Numbered from the stretch's first letter, positions 1 through 8,167 are shown. The stretch: 64,000 nt of DNA from Candidatus Kryptonium thompsonii (GCA_001442925.1 LDXX01000006.1:248001-312000), one strand, 5' to 3'. Notes: a model not told the origin generated them from the letters alone. Numbers and translations: made by a program.

Positions 1-522
1 ATTTTTGAAAGTGGACATGTGAGAAATAAAGCGAGTTTTTCCGTGCTTGCAAATTATATCGTTTATGACTTTGAAAGCGTCGCATCAAGTGTTAAAAGTT
101 ATGTTTTTAGGCAGTTTTATTTAAACGATTCAATTTTATTTCCGATCTTTGATAAATTAAATTTTGAAGGTAGCTTTCAATTAACTTTTTCGGAGAGCGG
201 AAGGTTGAAATGGAAAGAGTTTAAGGAAAAGCCAGCTCTTTTTATAAGTATAGGTGAATATAACCTTAGGTTAAACTATGCGTTAAACAATATGACAAGA
301 TTTTCAGTTGGTTATCGGTTCTTCGATGAGAAAAGATATAAGTTTGTTGGGCTTGACAAAGTTTTGGATTCGAGGATAACGGCGACTGGTCCAACATCCA
401 AAGTTGAGTTTGAAAGTGGAAAATTTAAATTAAATTTTGAAGGATGGGTTGAAAGATTAAAGCTTGGGGGTAAAGTAAACAGTTTGCCAAATTTGAATTT
501 AAATTTAACGATTAACTTATGA
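1..522 (+). CDS. C-terminal part of a surface or outer-membrane protein (5' truncated by window edge)
   Basis: The reading frame is open to the first base, so only the C-terminal ~173 residues of a longer protein are visible; the internal GTG at 19 need not be the start. The sequence alternates hydrophobic and polar/aromatic residues in short segments (for example LFISIGEYNLRLNYAL and FSVGYRFFDEKRYKF), as in outer-membrane beta-strands. I do not recognise the family. Its stop overlaps the start of the next gene (ATGA), so the two are probably translationally coupled. Confidence 0.6.
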   Translation: MFESGHVRNKASFSVLANYIVYDFESVASSVKSYVFRQFYLNDSILFPIFDKLNFEGSFQLTFSESGRLKWKEFKEKPALFISIGEYNLRLNYALNNMTRFSVGYRFFDEKRYKFVGLDKVLDSRITATGPTSKVEFESGKFKLNFEGWVERLKLGGKVNSLPNLNLNLTINL

Positions 523-962
523 AAAAAACGGCTTCAATAAAACCGAAGATTGAGCTTGCGGAGTTTCCATCTAAGGATTCTTCACTGAAAAAATTTGAGA
601 GATTCTTTGAGGGTTTGAGGAGAAAATATAAGATTTCCGATGATGATTACCATAGAATTTATCTCGCTTCAAGTGAGGCATTTATAAATGCGATTGTTCA
701 TGGCAATAAGCGTGATCCAAATAAGAAAGTAAGGGTTAAATTTAAGGTTTTTAAAAGAAGTTTTGAGATAGAGATACAAGATGAGGGGGAAGGATTTACA
801 CCTGAGGGGGTTCCAGATCCGACGGTTGATGAGAATTTGCTAAAGGAATCTGGGCGTGGGGTTTTCATTATGCAGGCTTTTGCAGATGTGGTAAAATTTC
901 ACAAAACGAAATCAGGTATGAAAGTTATAATCAAAATAAAAAAGCGATCGAGCGCCCTTTGA
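519..962 (+). CDS. RsbW-like ATP-binding protein (anti-sigma factor serine kinase type)
   Basis: This 147-residue GHKL-fold ATPase has the motifs of the RsbW/SpoIIAB class. An N-box (SSEAFINAIVHGN) lies near residues 48-60, a G1-like loop (DEGEGF) near 88-93, and a G2 motif (GRGVFIM) near 112-118. It has no histidine-kinase dimerisation domain. Family members bind and inhibit sigma factors and phosphorylate a STAS-domain antagonist, but no sigma factor or STAS partner lies beside it, so its target is unknown. It overlaps the upstream gene by 4 nt. Its last codons overlap the terminator hairpin of a predicted RNA on the opposite strand. Confidence 0.8.
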   Translation: MKKTASIKPKIELAEFPSKDSSLKKFERFFEGLRRKYKISDDDYHRIYLASSEAFINAIVHGNKRDPNKKVRVKFKVFKRSFEIEIQDEGEGFTPEGVPDPTVDENLLKESGRGVFIMQAFADVVKFHKTKSGMKVIIKIKKRSSAL

Positions 963-1090
963 AAAGGGTCGCCCGATCGCCAACGGAGGTGCTACGGCGG
1001 GCGTTAAAGTTCTAAAAGAACGGGGAATTATGCTAAAGGTGCCAATCTTGAGGTGCTTCTTTTAGGTGCTTATTAAGGTGCGTCTTCATT
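938..1090 (-). ncRNA. Predicted sigma-54-dependent small RNA with five GCACCU motifs
   Basis: No protein gene is visible here. On the minus strand a perfect sigma-54 promoter (1101-1116) predicts a start near 1090. The transcript would carry GCACCU five times, at plus positions 1076-1081, 1064-1069, 1051-1056, 1037-1042 and 987-992. The first four are spaced 12-14 nt apart by AU-rich linkers; the last is extended to GCACCUCC. A small hairpin (GUUCU-AAA-type, 1009-1021) lies between the fourth and fifth copies. The 3' end is a long hairpin (944-980) followed by six U (938-943) and more U-rich sequence, an intrinsic terminator in this direction only. The motif is complementary to AGGUGC-type Shine-Dalgarno sites, so I infer a multi-seed antisense regulator. 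Transcription and boundaries are predicted. Confidence 0.6.
944..980 (-). terminator. Intrinsic terminator of the predicted small RNA
   Basis: The arms GCGATCG...GCG...CCCTTT (944-960) and AAAGGG...CGC..CGATCGC (964-980) pair almost fully, with one mismatch and one bulge. In the minus direction the hairpin is followed by TTTTTTATTTT; in the plus direction it is followed by CAACGGAGG with no U-tract. The polarity therefore assigns it to a minus-strand transcript. Confidence 0.75.
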
Positions 1091-1100
1091 TATAGAAAAA

Positions 1101-1116
1101 TGCAAATATCGTGCCA
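1101..1116 (-). promoter_or_regulatory. Sigma-54 (RpoN) promoter, perfect consensus
   Basis: On the minus strand the sequence reads TGGCACG-ATAT-TTGCA, matching the -24/-12 consensus TGGCACG-N4-TTGCW at every fixed position, with the required GG-N10-GC spacing. No minus-strand protein gene follows, so the product is predicted to be the small RNA ending at 938. Confidence 0.75.
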
Positions 1117-1174
1117 AAAAAATCTTTTAATCCTTTAAAATTTTCAATAAATTTTAATCAGCATGTTTAACAAA

Positions 1175-1204
1175 TTGTCATAATTTTAGACACAAAAGTG
1201 ACAA
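1175..1204. promoter_or_regulatory. Inverted repeat TTGTCA-N18-TGACAA, possible activator site
   Basis: A dyad (1175-1180 and 1199-1204) lies about 85-115 nt upstream of the predicted sRNA start. Sigma-54 activators usually bind 80-150 nt upstream of their promoters. The half-sites are only 6 bp, so chance is possible. Confidence 0.3.
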
Positions 1205-1213
1205 GTTTGGCAA

Positions 1214-2854
1214 ATGCTCACAAACTATCATACATTGAAAGCTCTGGTTCAAAAAATCAAACCTAATCTTGAAGGCTCCGTTATAGTTGAGGCGTTCACG
1301 CAGGAAAAGGACACGCTCCACATAACCTTGGGTAAGGGGGATAATCTTTTCACAATTGAGCTTAATGCAACTGGACAAGGGTATATGTTTTTACGCCAAA
1401 AGGTTGAAAGGGCAAGAAAAAATTCACTTGATATTTTCCCAGAGATTTGGGGTGATGAGATAGTTGATGCACAGATTCATAAGGCGGATAGGGTGATAGA
1501 AATTTTTCTTTCATCGGGGAAGAAACTTTTTCTGCAATTTTTCACGGGCAAAGTTAATTTCTTTCTCACTACCGATAAAAACGAGGTAATCTCGTCGTTT
1601 AAAAATCCAAGGGAAAATATAGGTAAGAGAATTGAGTATGAAAATTCTGAATCAAATTACAAGGCGATGGTAAACAACTTTGAACTTTTAAAGAAGGCAT
1701 GGGAAAGTTTAAATATTGAAGATCCTGTGCGACGACTCGTCAAGGCAGTTAATACAATTGATATGTTGATGGCGAGGGAAATCTTGCACAGAAGTGGCGA
1801 TGGCGATATTGAAAAAATTTGGGTTTGTTTAGGTGAAATTGATAAAGAACTTGAGGATCCGTTACCACGGATTTATTATGATGGGAGTTTTCCAAAATAT
1901 TTTTCAATAATTGAATTGACACATTTAAATCTTAAAAAAGTTGAGTTCGAGGATATTAATGAAGCGATAAGAAAATTCGTCATCGAGACGAAGATAAATA
2001 AAAGCTTCTATGACGAGAAAAAGTCGATCTTGGATAAACTTAAACATTTGCTCAACAAGGCGGAGCGAACGGTTGAAAAAATTAAAGAGGAAATTGCTAC
2101 GAATCAAAGGGCAGAAATGTATGAAATTTATGGCTCGATATTGATGGCAAATTTGAACGCCTTGCACAAGGGGATGGAGGAAGTTGAACTTTTAAACATC
2201 TTTTCCGAAGGTGGGGAGAAGATAAAAATTAAGCTTGATCCTTCATTATCACCAGTTGAAAATGCAGAAAGATATTTTGAGAAAGCAAAAAGGACAAAGG
2301 CATCACTTAAAATCGCAAGAGAGAGATTGGAAAGGTTGGAAGTTAACATAGAAAAATTAAAGGAGTTGATTAATAAGCTTGACGAAACCGATAGCTTTGA
2401 AGATTTGAAAAAATTCAAGATGGATAACTTGGCTGATCTTAAAATGTTTGGAATCATAAAAGACAAGGTCGCTGAAAAAATCGGCGATAAATTTAGAAGA
2501 TTTATCGTTGATGGTGGTTTTGAGGTATGGGTTGGGAAGGATGCGAAAAGCAATGATTTGTTAACTTTGAAATTTGCGGATAAAGAAGATATGTGGTTCC
2601 ATGCTCGGGGAGTTCGAGGTGCACATGTAGTTTTAAAAACAGGCAGAAGACAACCAAGCAAAAAAGCGATTGAGCAGGCTGGTAGCATCGCAGCATATTT
2701 TAGTGATGCGAGGACATCTTCCCTTGTCCCAGTTGTGGTCACGAAGCGAAAATATGTGAGAAAACCGAAGGGAGCACCTGAGGGGAGCGTCATCGTTGAA
2801 CGGGAAGAGGTTATAATGGTTGAACCTAAATTACCGTTTGAGGAGATAGAATAA
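1214..2854 (+). CDS. rqcH: NFACT-family ribosome quality control protein RqcH
   Basis: This 546-residue protein is the bacterial Rqc2 homologue, which binds stalled 50S-peptidyl-tRNA complexes and adds C-terminal alanine tails. The N-terminal NFACT-N domain contains the conserved Asp-Arg pair (ADRVIEI, D92-R93) needed for tailing in characterised RqcH proteins, and a NPRENIGKR segment. Two charged coiled-coil stretches (about 265-310 and 350-400) form the M domain. The C-terminal NFACT-R domain has the hallmark DMWFHARGVRGAHV near residue 459. Many database entries call this family fibronectin-binding protein. The start has no strong Shine-Dalgarno site but fits the family N-terminus. Confidence 0.9.
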   Translation: MLTNYHTLKALVQKIKPNLEGSVIVEAFTQEKDTLHITLGKGDNLFTIELNATGQGYMFLRQKVERARKNSLDIFPEIWGDEIVDAQIHKADRVIEIFLSSGKKLFLQFFTGKVNFFLTTDKNEVISSFKNPRENIGKRIEYENSESNYKAMVNNFELLKKAWESLNIEDPVRRLVKAVNTIDMLMAREILHRSGDGDIEKIWVCLGEIDKELEDPLPRIYYDGSFPKYFSIIELTHLNLKKVEFEDINEAIRKFVIETKINKSFYDEKKSILDKLKHLLNKAERTVEKIKEEIATNQRAEMYEIYGSILMANLNALHKGMEEVELLNIFSEGGEKIKIKLDPSLSPVENAERYFEKAKRTKASLKIARERLERLEVNIEKLKELINKLDETDSFEDLKKFKMDNLADLKMFGIIKDKVAEKIGDKFRRFIVDGGFEVWVGKDAKSNDLLTLKFADKEDMWFHARGVRGAHVVLKTGRRQPSKKAIEQAGSIAAYFSDARTSSLVPVVVTKRKYVRKPKGAPEGSVIVEREEVIMVEPKLPFEEIE

Positions 2855-2886
2855 AAGCACATTTTAAAATAAAGCTTTTACAAACC

Positions 2887-3444
2887 ATGAAAAGGGAAAT
2901 TTCACTTGATAAGGCAAATCGTCTACTGAACATTGGTGGGGTGGTCTTAATAACTGCTAAATTTGGGGATAGGGATAATGTCACACCTGTCGCTTGGAAT
3001 GTTCCAGTGAGCAAAGAGCCAGCTCTCGTTGCCGTTGCAATTGCACCTGAAAGATTTATTTATGAGTTGATCGAAAAAAGCAAAGAATTTGCCATCAACC
3101 TTCCAACACTTAAAATTTTAAAGGAGGTTTATTTTTGTGGGAAAAATTCGGGTCGAGATGTAGATAAGTTTGAAAGGACAAAATTAACAAGGGAGAAAGC
3201 AAAATTTATTTCGGCACCTCTGATAAAGGAATGTATTGCAAATATTGAATGCAAGGTTGAAAGTATTTATCCAGCGGGTGACCATAATTTAATTATTGGG
3301 AAAGTTCTAAGGGCAATCGTTGAGGAGAAGTTGTTCGACGATCATCTAAAAGTAAATCTTGAAGAGGCTAAGACGATACATCATCTTGGTGGAAGTTTAT
3401 TTACAGTCCCTGAGAAGATAATTGATGTGAAGAAAATCGCATAA
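2887..3444 (+). CDS. Flavin reductase family protein (FMN-binding split barrel)
   Basis: 185 residues, a usual length for the flavin-reductase-like family. The N-terminal pattern VVLITAKFGDRDNVTPVAWNVP and the following SKEPALVAVAIAP are typical of the FMN-binding core, as is the central CGKNSGRDVDKF stretch. Members either supply reduced flavin to a partner or simply carry FMN; the substrate cannot be told. It follows rqcH by 32 nt and may be cotranscribed with it. Its stop lies one base from the stop of a convergent gene. Confidence 0.85.
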   Translation: MKREISLDKANRLLNIGGVVLITAKFGDRDNVTPVAWNVPVSKEPALVAVAIAPERFIYELIEKSKEFAINLPTLKILKEVYFCGKNSGRDVDKFERTKLTREKAKFISAPLIKECIANIECKVESIYPAGDHNLIIGKVLRAIVEEKLFDDHLKVNLEEAKTIHHLGGSLFTVPEKIIDVKKIA

Positions 3445-3445
3445 A

Positions 3446-4414
3446 TTAAATTTTGATAGTTAAACCTATTTGATGTAATGAGGCGATTTTACCAAGCGAT
3501 ATCAGGGAATAATCGAATCTATAGTTTTGAATTTTTAAGCCAATTCCAAATGAGAAGCCAGTTAAATCAAGCGCAGGGGTGATTTTCATCTCCCTTCTTC
3601 TTTCATTATTGTATCCGAACCTAAAATCGATATTTTCCGAAATGTTAAATTCACCGCCGATTGTAAAGTTTTTAAATTTATCTTGAATTTTTTGCGTTGG
3701 TTCGTTTATTTTGCTTAAGCCAATGTTCAGCAGAAGTGGCAGGTGTTCGAGTTTTTTGGAAATGGCGAATTTGACTTCAAATGGTAGATTTTCTTTAAGT
3801 GAGATGTAGCTGTTAAGCTGGGTTCCGATGTTGTTTAATGTAAGTGAGATATTTAGATTTTTTTCTTCGATGACATACATCCCGCCGATATCGATCGCAA
3901 CCGCAATTGATCGGGCGCCAGCAATTGATGAATAAATTAATTTAGAACTTATGCCGTATTTTAATCTTTCATATTCCCTTGAAAATCCGCCTATGATTGC
4001 AATTTCGCCAGCTGAAAATGAACCAAGTTGGTTCCCGTAACGATCCGTTTGGTTAAAGTTGCCATAGTTTATGTAAATAAATCCAATTCCAATGTTTCCC
4101 AAATTTTTTAAGTTTAATGTGTAAACACCGTAACCGAGATTTATATCAATGAGATGTTTAAAAAAACCAACGCTCGCATACGAATTTTTTAGTGTGGATA
4201 AACCCGCTGGATTATAAAACAAAAGTGTTGGGTCATCAACCATAGCAATGAAATTTCCCCCAAGAGCAGAGGCTCTGGGACTTACATCAAGTCGTAGAAA
4301 TTCATAAGTCGAGTTTCCACCTGCAATTAAAAGCGAAAAGTTTAAAATTATCAGGATCAAAGTATATCTAATCACGGCGATTTCAAGTTTATTTTGTCTC
4401 TTGAAAGATAGCAA
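3446..4414 (-). CDS. PorQ/PorV-like outer membrane beta-barrel protein
   Basis: The segment after the signal peptide (YEFLRLDVSPRASALGGN, then DDPTLLFYNPAGLS) is the N-terminal signature of the PorV/PorQ/UPF0164 barrels, some of which serve type IX secretion. The length (up to 322 residues) is nearer PorQ than PorV. The rest alternates as barrel strands. The longest frame starts at a TTG (4414); a GTG at 4375 would begin directly at the hydrophobic signal segment (IRYTLILIILNFSLLIAGG) and is equally possible, and neither has a good ribosome binding site. No other type IX components are in the window. Confidence 0.75.
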   Translation of the reverse strand: MLSFKRQNKLEIAVIRYTLILIILNFSLLIAGGNSTYEFLRLDVSPRASALGGNFIAMVDDPTLLFYNPAGLSTLKNSYASVGFFKHLIDINLGYGVYTLNLKNLGNIGIGFIYINYGNFNQTDRYGNQLGSFSAGEIAIIGGFSREYERLKYGISSKLIYSSIAGARSIAVAIDIGGMYVIEEKNLNISLTLNNIGTQLNSYISLKENLPFEVKFAISKKLEHLPLLLNIGLSKINEPTQKIQDKFKNFTIGGEFNISENIDFRFGYNNERRREMKITPALDLTGFSFGIGLKIQNYRFDYSLISLGKIASLHQIGLTIKI

Positions 4415-4497
4415 ATAAATTTTTAAAGGGCAAACAGTTAGATTTGAAAAATTATTTTTTCCTTATTAAATTATTATTGCCTTGATGTGGCTCTTTC

Positions 4498-4569
4498 TGG
4501 GGCGTCGCCAAGCGGTAAGGCAGCGGTCTTTGGAGCCGCCATTCGGAGGTTCGAATCCTCCCGCCCCAG
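4498..4569 (+). tRNA. tRNA-Gln (anticodon TTG)
   Basis: A full cloverleaf can be folded. The acceptor stem TGGGGCG pairs with CGCCCCA, the anticodon stem GCGGT/GCCGC carries the loop CTTTGGA with anticodon TTG, and the T arm contains GGTTCGAATCC. CCA is not encoded. It lies alone between a minus-strand barrel protein and prs. Confidence 0.95.
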
Positions 4570-4658
4570 CTGAAATTTTTTATGTTTGGTTAATTTGTAA
4601 GTTTTTTTTATCTTTAACGTTGACTTGATGAGCGATGAAAAAGTAATAAATAGTGTGA

Positions 4659-5594
4659 ATGAGTCAGCTTAAGATTTTTTCTGGTAGGGCGAGTAGAGGA
4701 CTTGCTGAAAAAATAGCTGAGGAAATAGGAGAACCGCTTGGCCAATGTGAGATACGGAATTTTAAAGATGGCGAGATTTGGGTCAAGTATCTTGAGAATA
4801 TTCGTGGAAATGATGTATTTATTATCCAGTCAACTTTCCCCCCATCAGATAATCTGATGGAGCTTTTGATAATGATTGATGCTGCCAAGAGAGCATCGGC
4901 ACGCAGGATTACTGCAGTTATACCTTATTTTGGCTATGCAAGGCAAGATAGGAAGGATCAACCGCGAGTCCCGATAACATCAAAGCTTGTTGCAAACTTG
5001 ATAACTGTTGCGGGTGCGGATAGGGTTTTAACTATGGATTTGCATGCTCCCCAGATTCAGGGTTTTTTTGATATTCCTTTTGACCATCTTTATTCGGCTG
5101 TTGTGCTTGTCCCTGCGATAAGAGAGATGATCAACGAAGAATTTGTCGTTGTTTCGCCTGATATCGGTGGTGTAAAGTTCGCGCGAGGGTATGCCAAAAG
5201 ATTAAATGCGGAGCTTATCTTGATCGACAAAAGAAGACTACGCGCTAATGAATCAGTAGTTGTGAATGTTGTTGGGGAAGTGAAAGGAAAGACAATAATA
5301 ATAGTCGATGATATAATTGATACCGCTGGGACATTTATAAATGCTGTAGATGCTTTACTTGAGAGAGGTGCGAAAAAAATTTACGGTGCTTGCACGCATC
5401 CGATTTTATCTGGTGATGCGATTGATCGAATAGAAAATGCACCTGTTGAGAAAATTCTTGTGACAGATACAGTTCCACTTAAGAGGCAATCGCCAAAAAT
5501 TGAAGTTCGCTCCGTTGCAAAGATTTTTGCGGAAGCGATAAAAAGAATTCATTGTAACGAATCACTGAGTGTTTTGTTTGAAATTGAAAACTAA
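4659..5594 (+). CDS. prs: Ribose-phosphate pyrophosphokinase (PRPP synthetase)
   Basis: 311 residues, full length for class I PRPP synthetase, which makes PRPP from ribose 5-phosphate and ATP for nucleotide, His and Trp synthesis. Visible motifs are the N-terminal KIFSGRASRGLAEKIA, the ATP-binding YFGYARQDRK near residue 96, DLHAPQIQGFF near 129, and the PRPP-binding loop IIIVDDIIDTAGTF near 213. Twelve bases separate it from rplY; prs-rplY-pth is a conserved bacterial order. Confidence 0.96.
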   Translation: MSQLKIFSGRASRGLAEKIAEEIGEPLGQCEIRNFKDGEIWVKYLENIRGNDVFIIQSTFPPSDNLMELLIMIDAAKRASARRITAVIPYFGYARQDRKDQPRVPITSKLVANLITVAGADRVLTMDLHAPQIQGFFDIPFDHLYSAVVLVPAIREMINEEFVVVSPDIGGVKFARGYAKRLNAELILIDKRRLRANESVVVNVVGEVKGKTIIIVDDIIDTAGTFINAVDALLERGAKKIYGACTHPILSGDAIDRIENAPVEKILVTDTVPLKRQSPKIEVRSVAKIFAEAIKRIHCNESLSVLFEIEN

Positions 5595-5606
5595 AGAATT
5601 TTAAAT

Positions 5607-6233
5607 ATGACTGAAATAGTTTTGAATGCAGAGATAAGGAAGACTGGAAAGAGCGCTTCTAATCGTTTAAGAATGATGGGCAAAGTTCCAGGAATTTATT
5701 ATGCCCCTGGCGATGAACCTTTGCCAATAGCAGTGAAAGAATCTGAATTAAAAAATTTGATCTATACTACGGAGGCGCATATAGTCAAGTTAAAACTTGG
5801 AGATGGTAAAGAATTCAAGTGCGTTTTAAAAGAAGTTGAATTTGATCCTGTAACTGATAAACCAATTCATTTTGATCTTTACGGCTTAAAGGCTGGCGCA
5901 AAAATCACGCTTGAGGTGCCGATCGTACTTGTTGGTAAAGCCCCAGGTGTTGAGAAAGGCGGAATTATTGAGCACTTGCTTCATACAGTTGAGGTTGAAT
6001 GTTTAAGCGATGCAATCCCTGAGCATATAGAAGTTGATATAAGTAATCTTGATATCGGTGATTCAATTCATGTGCGTGATTTGAATGTGCCAGGAGTCAA
6101 GATTCTTGAGAATGAGCTTGCGGTTGTTGTTGCGGTTGTGCCACCGAGAGGTATTGAGCTCGAGGCAGAGGCTGAGGCAAAACCAGCAGAGGAAGCCCAG
6201 CCTTCAGCACCATCTAAGCCTGAATCTGAGTAA
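5607..6233 (+). CDS. rplY: 50S ribosomal protein L25, long Ctc-type
   Basis: 208 residues: an N-terminal L25 domain that binds 5S rRNA (RKTGKSASNRLRMMGKVPG, residues ~9-27), the TL5/Ctc C-terminal beta domain (~95-185), and a low-complexity Ala/Glu/Pro tail of about 25 residues. It sits between prs and pth in the usual order. Confidence 0.95.
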   Translation: MTEIVLNAEIRKTGKSASNRLRMMGKVPGIYYAPGDEPLPIAVKESELKNLIYTTEAHIVKLKLGDGKEFKCVLKEVEFDPVTDKPIHFDLYGLKAGAKITLEVPIVLVGKAPGVEKGGIIEHLLHTVEVECLSDAIPEHIEVDISNLDIGDSIHVRDLNVPGVKILENELAVVVAVVPPRGIELEAEAEAKPAEEAQPSAPSKPESE

Positions 6234-6244
6234 TTTATATAAAA

Positions 6245-6832
6245 ATGATTGCTATATTTGGACTTGGAAATCCTGGGAGTGAATACGAAATGACAAGGCA
6301 TAATGTCGGATTTATGGTGGTTGATGCGATCGCAAAAAATCTTAAGATTGATTTTAAACATGGAAAAGGTGAGTATGTGATTGGTTCGGGAAAGTATAAG
6401 GGTAGAGAGATTTTGCTTGTCAAGCCGTTGACATATATGAACAACAGTGGAGTAGCCGTGAAAGATGTAGTTGAACAATTTAAAATCGATGTTAAAGATA
6501 TTTGGGTTATATGTGATGATTTAAATTTACCGCTTGGGATGATAAGGATTAGGCAGAAAGGAAGCGATGGGGGACACAATGGGCTTTATTCAATAATTTA
6601 TCATTTGAAGACAATTGAGTTCCCAAGGCTGAGGTGTGGCATAGGGAATCCTGAGAAGATGCAAAATATGGTTGATTTCGTCCTTTCAAAATTTGATGAT
6701 GATGAAATTGAAAAAGTAAATGATATGATAGATCGAGCGGTTGAAGCAACATTTTGTTTTATCAGTGATGGGATTCTAACGGCAATGAATAGGTTTAATA
6801 AAAAAGTAATGACTGGAAACAAAACTCCATGA
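6245..6832 (+). CDS. pth: Peptidyl-tRNA hydrolase
   Basis: 195 residues, the usual size. The enzyme releases peptides from peptidyl-tRNA that drops off ribosomes. The N-terminus FGLGNPGSEYEMTRHNVG carries the catalytic His (H19), and CDDLNLPLG near residue 90 the catalytic Asp; GSDGGHNGL follows. It starts 11 nt after rplY. Confidence 0.96.
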   Translation: MIAIFGLGNPGSEYEMTRHNVGFMVVDAIAKNLKIDFKHGKGEYVIGSGKYKGREILLVKPLTYMNNSGVAVKDVVEQFKIDVKDIWVICDDLNLPLGMIRIRQKGSDGGHNGLYSIIYHLKTIEFPRLRCGIGNPEKMQNMVDFVLSKFDDDEIEKVNDMIDRAVEATFCFISDGILTAMNRFNKKVMTGNKTP

Positions 6833-6833
6833 T

Positions 6834-6898
6834 CTGGGCAATGCTTCCCAGCTCCGAAAAATTTTTTAAAAATAAAAGACCGAATGGAGGTTAATTTA
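6834..6898 (+). promoter_or_regulatory. rpsF leader with hairpin followed by CCG, possible S6:S18 autoregulatory site
   Basis: The 66-nt pth-rpsF gap holds a hairpin (CTGGG 6834-6838 with CCCAG 6847-6851) followed directly by CTCCGAAAA. Many rpsF leaders carry a hairpin with a conserved CCG that the S6:S18 dimer binds to repress the operon. The position and the CCG fit, but I cannot align it to the known motif, so this is a candidate only. GGAGG at 6886-6890 is the ribosome binding site. Confidence 0.35.
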
Positions 6899-7345
6899 AT
6901 GGCGAGAAAAATTCCTAAAAACATGTTGTCAAGAAGATGGTACGAGACAACATTTTTAATTAATGCTTCGCTTGATGATCCAATAATTGAGCAGATCATC
7001 AAGAAATATGAAAATTTTATTAAGGATCGTGGTGGCGAGATAATTTTAATGGAGAGGTGGGGAAGAAGAAGGCTTGCGTATCCGATAAACAAAAAGAATA
7101 GCGCTTTTTATGTTTACTTTGAATACTTTGCTCCGCCAACGATAGTAAGTGAGCTTGAGAGAGCTTTTCAGCTTGATGAGAATATAATGAGATATCTCAC
7201 GGTTGTTGTTACTAAGAAAGCTTTGAAAGCGAAAGAGCAAGAGAAAAGGCGTGGAAGAATTACAATTGAACATCTTGGGCTTAGTAATGTTGAATCAATT
7301 GCACAGACCGAAGAAGAAAGTTTTGAAGAGGATGAAGAAGAATAG
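6899..7345 (+). CDS. rpsF: 30S ribosomal protein S6
   Basis: 148 residues from the ATG at 6899. An in-frame ATG at 6884 is rejected because its own bases form the GGAGG Shine-Dalgarno site (6886-6890), 8 nt before 6899. The core (YETTFLINASLDDPIIEQI, later RRRLAYPINKKNSAFYV) is S6. The C-terminus is extended and acidic, ending in a Glu/Asp run. It heads the conserved rpsF-ssb-rpsR-rplI operon. Confidence 0.95.
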   Translation: MARKIPKNMLSRRWYETTFLINASLDDPIIEQIIKKYENFIKDRGGEIILMERWGRRRLAYPINKKNSAFYVYFEYFAPPTIVSELERAFQLDENIMRYLTVVVTKKALKAKEQEKRRGRITIEHLGLSNVESIAQTEEESFEEDEEE

Positions 7346-7403
7346 AGTTTCCTTTTTCTGTTTAAAAAATATGTTAAAACTTAAATGATGGAGGGAACGA
7401 TCT

Positions 7404-7859
7404 ATGGCTAAAGAATTCAAAATGCCTGAGCTGAATAGTGTTGTCATAGTTGGAAATTTAACTAAAGATCCGGTGTTTCGCCAAACAATGAGAGGGACAC
7501 CGGTTGTTAATTTCACCATTGCATCAAATCGCAGATTTCGTGATAGCAAAAGGCAGTGGAAAGAAGATGTCTGTTTCGTTGGCGTTGTTGCGTGGAACAA
7601 GCTTGCTGAGTCTTGTAGAGGTAGGCTGAAAAAATCAAGTGCTGTTCTTGTTGAGGGTGAATTGCAAAGTCGAAACCTTAAAACGGCTGATGGAAGGACG
7701 AGAACAGTTGTTGAAATCAAAGCAAGGAGAATTCAATTTCTCGATAGGAGGGCACCCGTTTCTGGAAACGCAGGAGAGCAATCACAGTCTTCTTCTTCCC
7801 AAGGTCAGCAGTCGGACGCTTTGAACAAATATCTTTCAAATGAAGAACCAAAAATTTAA
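7404..7859 (+). CDS. ssb: Single-stranded DNA-binding protein
   Basis: 151 residues: an OB-fold (residues ~10-115) with SVVIVGNLTKDPVFRQT and VCFVGVVAWNKLAESC, then a Ser/Gln-rich disordered linker and an acidic-hydrophobic C-terminus (NEEPKI) related to the partner-binding tail of SSB. GGAGGG precedes the ATG by 8 nt. It lies between rpsF and rpsR, as in many bacteria. Confidence 0.95.
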   Translation: MAKEFKMPELNSVVIVGNLTKDPVFRQTMRGTPVVNFTIASNRRFRDSKRQWKEDVCFVGVVAWNKLAESCRGRLKKSSAVLVEGELQSRNLKTADGRTRTVVEIKARRIQFLDRRAPVSGNAGEQSQSSSSQGQQSDALNKYLSNEEPKI

Positions 7860-7886
7860 ACAAAAATAAATATAACTTGAGGTGTC

Positions 7887-8135
7887 ATGGTTGAGAGCGA
7901 AGAAAAAGTATTACGCTTAAGAAAGAAAAAGATATGTAGATTTTGTGAAGCTGGCGAGATATACATCGATTATAAAGATGAGAAAAAGCTTGGAAAATTT
8001 TTGACTGAACAAGGTAAAATAATTCCACGCAGGGTGAGTGGTAACTGTGCGATGCATCAGCGTCAGTTGACCAGAGCTATTAAGCGAGCTAGACATCTTG
8101 CTTTGCTTCCATTTGTTGCTGAGGCAGTGAAGTAA
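7887..8135 (+). CDS. rpsR: 30S ribosomal protein S18
   Basis: 82 residues. The core [15 protein letters not shown] and the [29 protein letters not shown] segment (residues ~47-75) identify S18, partner of S6 on the 30S platform. Two cysteines (CRFC) and a Cys/His pair (NCAMH) may bind zinc, as in Cys-containing S18 forms. Confidence 0.96.
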   Translation: MVESEEKVLRLRKKKICRFCEAGEIYIDYKDEKKLGKFLTEQGKIIPRRVSGNCAMHQRQLTRAIKRARHLALLPFVAEAVK

Positions 8136-8167
8136 TTTGAACAAAATTTAAATTGGAGAGGGAATAG

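Noticed and set aside
944-980. Hairpin read as the terminator of the plus-strand RsbW-like gene
   Set aside because: It lies inside the last codons and beyond, and no U-tract follows in the plus direction; the U-tract is on the minus side.
987-1081. AGGTGC repeats taken as a CRISPR or tandem-repeat array
   Set aside because: Units are only 6 nt with unequal, very short spacers; this is not CRISPR geometry.
938-1090. CsrB-type decoy RNA for the CsrA encoded here
   Set aside because: The minus-strand RNA lacks repeated GGA motifs; its repeats are C-rich.
2128-2862. Long minus-strand frame opposite rqcH (244 codons)
   Set aside because: Shadow of rqcH: composition is Ser/Phe/Leu-rich, with no domain and no independent start context.
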